A stretch of 7,167 nt of DNA from Candidatus Zophobacter franzmannii (GTDB lineage: Bacteria; Cloacimonadota; Cloacimonadia; Cloacimonadales; JAFGVF01). Under the pieces are notes generated by a model, which did no database searches, was not told the DNA's origin, and saw only the letters and a program-made list of their open reading frames with translations. The position numbers and the translations under genes are program-made. Below are positions 1 to 6,234 of this stretch, piece by piece; position 1 is the first letter of the stretch, and each line of letters begins with the position of its first letter. The DNA is taken from contig JAVCCX010000014.1 in NCBI GenBank assembly GCA_030765245.1, positions 1 through 7,167 on the forward strand, read 5' to 3'.

Positions 1-12
1 CTTACCGGTTTG

Positions 13-67
13 ACTAAGAGAGTACTAAGAGAGTACTAAGTGTCTACTAAGAGTCAACTAAGTATTG
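13..67. repeat. Five-copy 11-bp direct repeat, invariant core ACTAAG
   Basis: ACTAAG occurs at 13, 24, 35, 46 and 57, exactly 11 bp apart. The first two units are identical (ACTAAGAGAGT); the remaining three keep only the six-base core, followed by variable five-base tails. The sequence just before 13 and after 67 does not continue the pattern, so the whole array lies in the window. Eleven bases is close to one helical turn, so all copies face the same side of the DNA. OmpR/PhoB-family regulators are known to bind direct repeats with this period, so an iterated operator is possible. A decaying short tandem repeat is the alternative. Stops in all frames of both strands across the array argue against a coding repeat. 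Confidence 0.8.
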
Positions 68-173
68 CAATAGAGCATAATGGGGGATTCTATATAAAAC
101 ACCATAACTTATTGGTAGCCTTTATGATACTTTCCGATAATGATATTGCTTAAAATCGCATTTATCCATTTGT

Positions 174-225
174 ATATTGATGTAAATATCAATGTCACAT
201 TGACTTACGATGTGTTATTGTCAAT
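174..225. repeat. Cluster of three small overlapping inverted repeats
   Basis: Three dyads follow each other in the non-coding stretch. ATTGAT (176-181) pairs with ATCAAT (188-193) across six bases. AATGT (191-195) pairs with ACATT (197-201) around one base. ATTGAC (199-204) pairs with GTCAAT (220-225) across 15 bases. They share the theme TTGA/TCAA, which appears again at 319-324 (ATTGAC). Overlapping dyads 40-90 bases upstream of a candidate promoter could be operator sites, but the stems are AT-rich and short enough that chance in this composition is a real alternative. Confidence 0.4.
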
Positions 226-232
226 ATCTATT

Positions 233-261
233 TTTACCTATCTTGCTGTCTCCCTTATATT
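233..261 (+). promoter_or_regulatory. Candidate sigma70-type promoter for rocD
   Basis: TTTACC (233-238, four of six matches to TTGACA) is separated by 17 bases from TATATT (256-261, five of six matches to TATAAT). This is the best-spaced pair I found in 63-383. It would start transcription near 267-269 and give a leader of about 115 bases before rocD. Other boxes in the region (a TATAAA at 93-98, a TTGACA at 320-325) have no good partner. If the organism belongs to Bacteroidota, whose promoters differ (-33 TTTG, -7 TAnnTTTG), this call would not hold. Confidence 0.35.
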
Positions 262-357
262 TATGGGTACTGGGAAGGATTAGTTACAGTAACAATCTAC
301 ATTACTAGATGAAAAAAGATTGACATTTAAGTCTATTACGGCAACTGAGTACCCATA
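262..357 (+). promoter_or_regulatory. Possible structured leader of rocD closed by a 10-bp inverted repeat
   Basis: TATGGGTACT (262-271) is perfectly complementary to AGTACCCATA (348-357), enclosing 76 bases and ending 26 bases before the start codon. Inside lie GTTAC-A-GTAAC (283-293) and two mutually exclusive pairings: ATCTA (295-299) with TAGAT (306-310), or CAATCT (293-298) with AGATTG (317-322). A closing helix plus competing inner stems just upstream of a strong ribosome binding site is the layout of a cis-regulatory RNA. I do not recognise a known riboswitch class. If transcription starts at 267-269, only part of the closing stem would be in the RNA. The repeat could also be a DNA operator. 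Confidence 0.3.
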
Positions 358-373
358 TATCAAAAAAAACATC

Positions 374-379
374 GGAGGA
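374..379 (+). promoter_or_regulatory. Strong Shine-Dalgarno site of rocD
   Basis: GGAGGA lies five bases (counted from GGAGG) before the ATG at 384. It fixes that start and shows that this organism uses canonical Shine-Dalgarno pairing, which matters because two other genes in the window lack such a site. Confidence 0.85.
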
Positions 380-383
380 AAAC

Positions 384-1631
384 ATGGCTAAAAAACTTGT
401 TTACGGAAATATTGGTTCCCAAGAAGCAATGGAACTTGAAGAAAATTATGGTGCCCACAATTATCATCCCCTACCTGTAGTAATTGCAAAGGGTGAAGGT
501 GCTTTTGTATGGGATCCTGAAGGTAATAAGTATTATGACTTTTTATCTGCTTATTCTGCCGTGAATCAGGGACATTGCCATCCAAAGATTATTAATGCTT
601 TGATTGAACAGGCTAAGGTTCTTACCCTTACATCACGTGCATTCTTCAATAACAGACTTGGTGATTTTGAGAAATTTATCACAGAGTATTTTGGTTATGA
701 GAAAGTTCTCGCAATGAACTCTGGTGCTGAAGCTGTTGAAACTGCTATGAAACTTGCTCGTAAATGGGCTTATAAAGTGAAAGGTATCCCAGAGAATGAA
801 GCAATATTAGTATTTGCACATGGTAACTTCCATGGTCGTACAATAGCTATTGTTTCTGCTTCTGATGATCCTGATGCAAAAGGTGATTATGGTCCTTTCT
901 TACCAGGAATCGAAGTTATTGATTACAATAGCCCTGAAGCTTTAGAAGCTCTTCTTAAAGAAAAAGGTGACAAAGTCGCTGCGTTTATCGTAGAACCTAT
1001 CCAGGGTGAAGCAGGTGTATTTGTACCTGCAGAAGGATATTTAAAGAAATGTTATGACCTTTGTAAAGCTTATAATGTCCTCTTAGTAGCTGATGAAGTT
1101 CAAACAGGTATCGCAAGAACTGGTAAACTCTTAGCTTCAATGTATGATGATGTACATCCAGATATACTTATTCTTGGTAAAGCAATCTCAGGTGGTGTGC
1201 TTCCTGTATCTGCTGTACTTGCAGACAATGACATTATGCTTACAATCAAACCGGGTGAGCACGGTTCTACCTTTGGTGGATTCCCACTTGCTTGTGCAGT
1301 TGCTAAGGCAGCTCTTGAAGTTGTTACAGAAGAAAACCTTGTTGAAAAAGCTTATGACCTCGGGATGTATTTCAGAGAACAGCTTGCAACAATCGATAGC
1401 CCAAGACTTAAGAGTATTCGTGGTCGTGGTCTTCTTAATGCTATCATCGTTGAACCACAAGACGATGTAGAAGCATGGGATGTATGCGTTATGTTGAAAG
1501 ACAAAGGTCTCCTTTGTAAGCCAACTCACCGTCATATTATCCGCTTTGCTCCACCATTGGTTATCACTAAAGATGAACTTGATGATTGTATCAAGATTAT
1601 CAAAAGCGTATTTGCCGATCTTGACGCTTAA
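384..1631 (+). CDS. rocD: Ornithine aminotransferase (ornithine--oxo-acid transaminase)
   Basis: PLP-dependent class III aminotransferase that moves the delta-amino group of L-ornithine to 2-oxoglutarate, giving glutamate-5-semialdehyde and glutamate, and so links arginine/ornithine breakdown with proline and glutamate. It is cytosolic: there is no signal or membrane segment. The 415 residues span the full family length and closely resemble human OAT without its targeting peptide. Shared stretches include YGAHNYHPLPV (22-32), YSAVNQGHCHPKI (57-69), EPIQGEAG (204-211), ADEVQTG (236-242) and PGEHGSTFGG (290-299). The Schiff-base lysine is K266 (LGKAISGG) and the cofactor aspartate is D237. Y27, Y57, R152 and E209 correspond to human Y55, Y85, R180 and E235, which shape ornithine specificity, so the ornithine call is stronger than for acetylornithine or GABA aminotransferases. 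It has a strong ribosome binding site and its own terminator, so it is probably monocistronic. Arginine codons favour CGT, unlike the downstream genes. Confidence 0.95.
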   Translation: MAKKLVYGNIGSQEAMELEENYGAHNYHPLPVVIAKGEGAFVWDPEGNKYYDFLSAYSAVNQGHCHPKIINALIEQAKVLTLTSRAFFNNRLGDFEKFITEYFGYEKVLAMNSGAEAVETAMKLARKWAYKVKGIPENEAILVFAHGNFHGRTIAIVSASDDPDAKGDYGPFLPGIEVIDYNSPEALEALLKEKGDKVAAFIVEPIQGEAGVFVPAEGYLKKCYDLCKAYNVLLVADEVQTGIARTGKLLASMYDDVHPDILILGKAISGGVLPVSAVLADNDIMLTIKPGEHGSTFGGFPLACAVAKAALEVVTEENLVEKAYDLGMYFREQLATIDSPRLKSIRGRGLLNAIIVEPQDDVEAWDVCVMLKDKGLLCKPTHRHIIRFAPPLVITKDELDDCIKIIKSVFADLDA

Positions 1632-1641
1632 TTAATTAAGC
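1626..1641. repeat. 16-bp perfect AT-rich palindrome across the rocD stop codon
   Basis: GCTTAATTAATTAAGC is a perfect palindrome covering the last rocD codon, its TAA stop and ten bases beyond. It lies just upstream of the terminator hairpin and carries further stop triplets. As RNA it cannot form a hairpin without losing its central pairs. It may simply reflect low-complexity TTAA sequence. Confidence 0.6.
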
Positions 1642-1651
1642 TTATATATTT

Positions 1652-1679
1652 AGGGCACTTCTTTGGAGTGCCCTTTTTT
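1652..1679 (+). terminator. Rho-independent terminator of rocD
   Basis: AGGGCACT (1652-1659) pairs perfectly with AGTGCCCT (1667-1674) around a seven-base loop, and a run of six T (1674-1679) follows. It starts 21 bases after the rocD stop and separates this gene from the following operon. Confidence 0.93.
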
Positions 1680-1694
1680 AATAGTGAAAACTGT

Positions 1695-1719
1695 TTGACA
1701 TAATCAATCTAAATATCAT
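1695..1719 (+). promoter_or_regulatory. Candidate promoter of the metallophosphoesterase operon
   Basis: A perfect TTGACA (1695-1700) lies between the rocD terminator and the next gene. No good -10 sits 16-18 bases downstream: TATCAT (1714-1719, five of six) is only 13 bases away, and the properly spaced hexamers match poorly. Either arrangement would start transcription at about 1726-1730, on or next to the ATG at 1729. That fits the absence of a ribosome binding site there and suggests a leaderless or near-leaderless message. Confidence 0.35.
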
Positions 1720-1728
1720 CTGTACTGT

Positions 1729-2652
1729 ATGAGTAAAAGCAACATTAGAAAGATATATGACCAGCTTCTGGAGGGTAAGCAGCTAAACAAGATATTGAAG
1801 CTGATTATCCGGCACATCTATTTCGTTATAATTTACATTGTGGTTAAGAGATTAGCCAGGATCACAGGTTTAAACAAGATAGGGCATAGGAACTCGTTGG
1901 ATCTTCAAAAGAAAGAAGCTACTCTCTATTCCCCAACTTTAGCCAAAGAACATGATGGTATTCGTCTTCTTTACTTCAGTGACATGCACCTTGATAATAA
2001 TCCTGAACTACAACCTATTCTCGCAAAGATGTTAGATACCATCGATTATGACATTTGCATCTGTGGGGGTGACTTTAAAGCTGATGAACACCCTGATTAT
2101 ACCGAGTTAGAGGGTATGTTTGGGAAAGTGTTTGAGGGTTTGGATAGAGAAAAGCCTACATTTGCAGTTGCTGGGAATCATGACAATAACAAAACTATCA
2201 CGCTACTCGAAGATAGATTCACCTTTCTAGATAATGCCTCTGCTAAATTAGAGATAAATGGGAAAGTGTTAGAGCTTGTTGGTGTAGATGATTGCCATTT
2301 CTTTCATGCAGATGATATCGAAGAAGCGTACAAAGATGTTGATAGAGATAACTTCACTGTTTTTCTTTCTCATTCACCTGAGATGTATAAAAAGGCTGAG
2401 AAGTACGATGCTGATCTCTTTCTTGCCGGACATACTCATGGTGGGCAGATTTGCCTACCCGGCGGATTTGCACTTTCAGGTAACTCCGGAATGAATAGAA
2501 AGATTATAAAGGGTCTTTGGTCACAGGGTAAAATGAAAGGGTTCACATCAGCAGGAGTTGGAACATCGCTAGTTCCTATTAGATTCAATTGTCCACCTGA
2601 AGTGGTAGTAATAACCTTAAAACATGGATATGGAGAAAACAAATGCCGTTAG
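1729..2652 (+). CDS. Membrane-anchored YkuE-like metallophosphoesterase
   Basis: Calcineurin-like, two-metal phosphoesterase with all expected motifs in order: D85-M-H87 (FSDMHL), GGD ending at D115, GNHD with N150 and H151, H215 (SHSP), and GHTHGGQ with H235 and H237. The GHTHGGQ ending and overall layout fit the YkuE/YaeI group, some of which act on UDP-diacylglucosamine or other lipid-linked substrates. The substrate here cannot be read from sequence. A hydrophobic stretch at about 25-39, followed by basic residues, suggests an N-terminal membrane anchor or membrane-lying helix; there is no cleavable signal. The ATG at 1729 has no Shine-Dalgarno site, and an in-frame TGA at 1696-1698 limits upstream starts. 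The 3' end overlaps the methyltransferase start by 10 bases, so the two are probably co-translated. A role in envelope lipid metabolism is inference from the family only. Confidence 0.88.
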   Translation: MSKSNIRKIYDQLLEGKQLNKILKLIIRHIYFVIIYIVVKRLARITGLNKIGHRNSLDLQKKEATLYSPTLAKEHDGIRLLYFSDMHLDNNPELQPILAKMLDTIDYDICICGGDFKADEHPDYTELEGMFGKVFEGLDREKPTFAVAGNHDNNKTITLLEDRFTFLDNASAKLEINGKVLELVGVDDCHFFHADDIEEAYKDVDRDNFTVFLSHSPEMYKKAEKYDADLFLAGHTHGGQICLPGGFALSGNSGMNRKIIKGLWSQGKMKGFTSAGVGTSLVPIRFNCPPEVVVITLKHGYGENKCR

Positions 2653-3437
2653 AATTCCATAAAGATAGAAGTGAGAAGATTAAACAGCAGTATCTGACCG
2701 CTAAAGAATACATCGTTCCATTTATTGAACAGCACATTGATCTCAAAGGTAAACGAGTTTTGGAAGTAGGTTGCGGTGAAGGTGGTATTCTCCAAGCATT
2801 CTGGGAGAAAGATGCCCAGTGTGTTGGGTTTGATATCGAATCTGAGAAGATTGAGTTCGCAGATGAATACTATAGAGAGATCAATGACGAGGGGAGAGTT
2901 AAGTTCCTCGTTGGTGATGTGTATGAGCTCGTTAAATCAGATGATTACATCCAGCAATTTGACCTTGTAATTCTCAAGGATACGATTGAGCATATTCATG
3001 GGAAAGAGAAATTGATGAGCCTTTTGCCTAAGTTTCTTAAAGATGAAAGCAGTTTAATCTTTATCGGGTTTCCTCCTTGGCAGAATCCCTTTGGTGGTCA
3101 TCAGCAGATGTGCGATACAAAGCTAAAATTCACCCCCTGGATACATCTTTTACCCAAAGAGGTATATCGCGCCGTCTTGACCCTCGCAGGTGAGAGATTG
3201 GACCGTGTGGAGGGATTGATAGATGCTGTTGAAACTAGACTTACAATAGAGACATTTGAAAGGATAGCGAGACAGACTTTCCTTGATATTGCGGATAAGA
3301 AGTTCTACTTAATTAATCCTATCTACAAGTATAAATTTAAACTAGACCCCATTGAACAGGTGAATGTTATTTCTGAAATGCCATATCTAAGGGGTTTTCT
3401 AACTACTACTTGCTACTATCTATTGAAGAAAGCATGA
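2643..3437 (+). CDS. Class I SAM-dependent methyltransferase
   Basis: A 264-residue Rossmann-fold methyltransferase. Motif I is VLEVGCGEGG (39-48), the acidic ribose-binding position is D64 after the second strand, D92 in VGDVYEL fits motif II, and DLVILKDTIEHI (107-118) is the following strand and helix. The segment FPPWQNPFGGHQQ (143-155) is a distinctive insert, and the C-terminal third (about 160-264) is helical and probably binds substrate. No signal or membrane segment is seen. GGAG at 2632-2635 lies seven bases before the ATG and inside the preceding gene, which it overlaps by 10 bases. Its stop shares the ATGA of the next gene. Similar proteins often sit among surface polysaccharide or lipid genes, but the methyl acceptor is unknown. 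Confidence 0.85.
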   Translation: MPLEFHKDRSEKIKQQYLTAKEYIVPFIEQHIDLKGKRVLEVGCGEGGILQAFWEKDAQCVGFDIESEKIEFADEYYREINDEGRVKFLVGDVYELVKSDDYIQQFDLVILKDTIEHIHGKEKLMSLLPKFLKDESSLIFIGFPPWQNPFGGHQQMCDTKLKFTPWIHLLPKEVYRAVLTLAGERLDRVEGLIDAVETRLTIETFERIARQTFLDIADKKFYLINPIYKYKFKLDPIEQVNVISEMPYLRGFLTTTCYYLLKKA

Positions 3438-4054
3438 TCAAGAGAGCTGTCATTGTAACAGATTATCTGAACCGAGAAGAACTGTGTAAAGTAGATAACT
3501 GTTTACTGATTGGCGTTGATCAAGGTGTACAGTTACTGTTAGAAGCAGGGTTTACTCCTGACATTGCTATTGGTGATTTTGATTCAATAGATATGAAATC
3601 ATTCAATGCAGTTCCATCCACAACTCAGATAATTAGGTATGATGCTGATAAGTCAAAAAGCGATACAGAATTAGCTATCTACTACTGCTATGAAAATAAT
3701 ATCCAGGAACTTGTCATCTATAACTCTCTTGGTGGAAGATTTGACCATGCTTTTGGAGTTATTCAGAATCTCTTGTATGCCGAAAGTCTTGGTCTTGAAG
3801 TAGAAGTTAGAAGTATAGATACTATCATGACACTTGTTACAAACGAGTTAAGAGTTAGTGGTAAGGGTAACACAATATCATTATTCTCTTATGGAGAAGA
3901 GTCAGCCACTATTAGTTTACAAGGTTTCAAATATGCTTTAGAGAATCAATCCTTAGCACTCAATTCTTGTCATGGGTTGAGCAATATTATAGTTGAAGAT
4001 GAAGGGATAATAAGCGTAATCAGCGGTACTCTTTTATGTATACAGGTGCTTTAA
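3434..4054 (+). CDS. thiN: Thiamine pyrophosphokinase (thiamine diphosphokinase)
   Basis: Transfers pyrophosphate from ATP to thiamine to make the active cofactor thiamine diphosphate. The 206 residues show the family signatures in order: GVDQGVQLLLEAGFTPDIAI (27-46) followed by GDFDS (47-51), DADKSKSDTELA (70-81), LGGRFDHAFGVIQNL (99-113) and, in the C-terminal beta domain, SCHGLSN (178-184). The start is set at ATG 3434 because it forms the ATGA overlap with the methyltransferase stop and fits the usual short N-terminus. An in-frame TTG at 3410 would add eight unneeded residues inside the upstream gene. The ribosome site is weak (GAAGAAAG), so translational coupling is likely. It is the last gene of its operon and ends eight bases from the convergent patatin gene. 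No thiamine biosynthesis genes or TPP riboswitch are present nearby. Confidence 0.9.
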   Translation: MIKRAVIVTDYLNREELCKVDNCLLIGVDQGVQLLLEAGFTPDIAIGDFDSIDMKSFNAVPSTTQIIRYDADKSKSDTELAIYYCYENNIQELVIYNSLGGRFDHAFGVIQNLLYAESLGLEVEVRSIDTIMTLVTNELRVSGKGNTISLFSYGEESATISLQGFKYALENQSLALNSCHGLSNIIVEDEGIISVISGTLLCIQVL

Positions 4055-4062
4055 AAGATACA

Positions 4063-6225
4063 TTATCTGTGAGAGAATTCAAAGATGTCGAAGTTATAAC
4101 CAACATTTACAAAGTATGAAACCCCTGTCTGGTCATTGAATCCTATTCCGACCTTTACCGGAGCAAAGATATTCTTATAACCCAGTATCATTGAACCACC
4201 ATAGGTGAAATCTTCCCAGGGATCCCAGATATCACTCTTTGCGTAATTCATCGCACCGGCATAGTTCTGGAGATAGAAATTCTTGTAGATATTCCATGTT
4301 AACCCAAGGCCAAAGGTTTTAAAGATTGGAGCACTTATCTGTTTGAACTTGAAGCCCGGGAAACTATCACTACCCCCGAGATAGAAGTCCTGATACTGAG
4401 AGGCCTCTGTATATTCATGATAAGATCCATATTCAATAGAAAAGTTTAATGATAATCTGCTTGATATCTTATCACTAAAGAACAGTTTTGAGTAAACTTT
4501 CCGAGTATCGACATCACTAAGAAACTCTTTCTGAGCGTAGTTATACTTGAAGATAAAACGGGAACCGGTCATAGGGAAAGAATAATCATCCAGGGTCTCT
4601 TGATAAAACTTAAATCCGACTCCTGCTGATGAAAGTTTGTCACTTATATCTTCCATAGAGATGTCCCTAAACAGTTCAAAGTTATAGTGGTAAGCAAACG
4701 CCTCTGCTATGAAAAGCTGACCAACATAAAAGCCAATACCGGCAGTTCCTCCGAATTCTTGTCCGAGATAGCTATTAGTTCGCATGAATTTATCATCATA
4801 TGTATAGTACTTTGATTCTTTGTAATACGGGAATAGCCTAAAGTATAAGCCACTATATCGTCCGTAATTCTTCACGAAGTCGGCTTGAACTTCATTCCTT
4901 CCACCAAGCTCTATCTCGAACAGTAGCTGTGAGTTTCTGAATAGGTAATTCGTGAAATCAAATATAACGCCTGCAGAAAGATTCTCATCATCGTTATATG
5001 ATAAGTTTAAGGAAATATGCTTCTGAGTCTTTTCTTTTAGGTTCACTCGTAGGATTGTTCTTTCATTAGTTATTATAGTTGGATAGATATACTCAAAGAG
5101 ACCTGAGTTATATGTTTTCCCGAATGCTTCAGTTATTTGCTCTTTATTATAGGAGATGCCAGGGATCAATTGAAGGAATTCCCTAATTTGTAACCTAGTG
5201 AAACCGACATTCCCAATCACATCAATCTTATCAAATCTAATAAAATCGGGATGACTGATAGAAGGTCTTATACTTTTGGGATTAGATTGTTGGGTTAGCT
5301 TAATCTTCTGTAACAACTTAAGATGCTTCCTTGCTTCTTGTTCTCCAATTAAGATAATCTCTGCAATTCTATTGAAGTCTAAGTTTGTATATTGATCAAG
5401 CTGTGGTTCAATTAACATGGAACAGTCATTAATAGAATTCTTAACATTCTCAGTTATGGCAATATTCAGGGCCTGATCGAAATTCTGTACGAAGTTGTTC
5501 TCTGCCGGATTGGGTCTCAAAGGACTATTAGCTTTGATTCCGATGACAAAATCTGCACCCATCTCTTTAACTGTCTTACTTGGTAAGTTTTGTAGCAAAC
5601 CACCATCTACATAGTATTTGCCCTTATAAAAGTATGGTTCCATGATGCTGGGAGTATTCATTGAGGCTCTACAAGCTTCATGTAATGAACCGGAGGCGAA
5701 TATTGTAGTTGTTCCGGCACTGAAGTCTGTTGTGACGCATCGATAGGGGATAGGTAAACTATCAAAGGATTCGTACTCATTTCCAGGGAAGAATAGATCA
5801 AAGAGTTGCATTTGCATCTTCTGACCATAGGTTAGTCCGGAAGGAATAGAGGGTAGGAAATTTTTGTCTAATGGAACTCTTAGATTCCCATATGGTGCCC
5901 AGTGCTTACGCATAATGTGGACATCATCTCGAGCCGTTTGTCGTTCAACTGAGAAGTTAAGTTTGCCATTTAATGCGAGTTGCTCAATCTGTGCAGCACT
6001 ATATCCACTTGCATATAATGCTCCGATGAGAGAACCAATACTGGTCCCTGCGATATAGTCTATTTCAAGGTCTAACTCATCAATGACCTTTAAAACTCCT
6101 ATATGTGCATATCCTCTTGCTCCACCACCACTTAAAGCTATACCTATTTTGTGCTGTCCTTCAAGAGCAGAGCACATAATCAATAGCAATAGTAAAAGTA
6201 GAGCCTTCCTACATATTTGGTACAT
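4063..6225 (-). CDS. Patatin-like phospholipase with POTRA and BamA-like barrel (type Vd/PlpD-like)
   Basis: Predicted outer membrane protein carrying a lipolytic domain. Residues 1 to about 20-23 are a signal peptide; C18 is preceded by Met, a poor lipobox, so signal peptidase I is more likely. The patatin domain (about 25-240) has the oxyanion loop GGGARG (33-38), nucleophile S62 in GTSIGS, and the dyad aspartate D207 in VDGG, so it should be active. A linker follows, then a POTRA-like domain (about 330-398) and a beta barrel of the surface-antigen/BamA family (about 400-720) with LDDYSFPMTGSRF (545-557) and GGSDSFPGF (617-625). The 720 residues match the layout of Pseudomonas PlpD. The ATG at 6225 is directly preceded in frame by TAG, so no longer start exists; no clear Shine-Dalgarno is seen. 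It follows the LiaF-like gene by nine bases. Phospholipase activity and lipid substrate are inferred from the family. Confidence 0.92.
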   Translation of the reverse strand: MYQICRKALLLLLLLIMCSALEGQHKIGIALSGGGARGYAHIGVLKVIDELDLEIDYIAGTSIGSLIGALYASGYSAAQIEQLALNGKLNFSVERQTARDDVHIMRKHWAPYGNLRVPLDKNFLPSIPSGLTYGQKMQMQLFDLFFPGNEYESFDSLPIPYRCVTTDFSAGTTTIFASGSLHEACRASMNTPSIMEPYFYKGKYYVDGGLLQNLPSKTVKEMGADFVIGIKANSPLRPNPAENNFVQNFDQALNIAITENVKNSINDCSMLIEPQLDQYTNLDFNRIAEIILIGEQEARKHLKLLQKIKLTQQSNPKSIRPSISHPDFIRFDKIDVIGNVGFTRLQIREFLQLIPGISYNKEQITEAFGKTYNSGLFEYIYPTIITNERTILRVNLKEKTQKHISLNLSYNDDENLSAGVIFDFTNYLFRNSQLLFEIELGGRNEVQADFVKNYGRYSGLYFRLFPYYKESKYYTYDDKFMRTNSYLGQEFGGTAGIGFYVGQLFIAEAFAYHYNFELFRDISMEDISDKLSSAGVGFKFYQETLDDYSFPMTGSRFIFKYNYAQKEFLSDVDTRKVYSKLFFSDKISSRLSLNFSIEYGSYHEYTEASQYQDFYLGGSDSFPGFKFKQISAPIFKTFGLGLTWNIYKNFYLQNYAGAMNYAKSDIWDPWEDFTYGGSMILGYKNIFAPVKVGIGFNDQTGVSYFVNVGYNFDIFEFSHR

Positions 6226-6234
6226 CTACTTTAT

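Noticed and set aside
1..39. Open + frame from the left edge to a TAA at 37-39, possible end of an upstream gene
   Set aside because: Only 12 codons, running into the 11-bp repeat; such a short open frame is expected by chance and the residues show no recognisable motif.
124..153. Nine-codon ORF in the rocD upstream region as a leader peptide
   Set aside because: No ribosome binding site, no run of arginine or other regulatory codons, and it lies before the best promoter candidate.
199..235. ATTGAC/GTCAAT stem followed by a T run as a terminator
   Set aside because: The stem is six mostly AT pairs with a 15-base loop, and the five T begin six bases after it; too weak.
1188..1535. 115-codon antisense ORF inside rocD
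   Set aside because: It is a shadow of the rocD reading frame with no ribosome site or recognisable domain.
3410..3433. TTG start eight codons upstream for thiN
   Set aside because: The ATG at 3434 makes an ATGA overlap with the previous stop and fits the family N-terminus.
4053..4068. AGATA-CAT-TATCT hairpin followed by TTTT on the - strand as terminator of the patatin gene
   Set aside because: Five pairs with a single G-C, a three-base loop and only four T; far weaker than the rocD terminator, so not annotated.
6169..6225. Lipoprotein signal (LIMC) at the patatin N-terminus
   Set aside because: Met at the -1 position is not a normal lipobox residue, and a barrel protein should use signal peptidase I.
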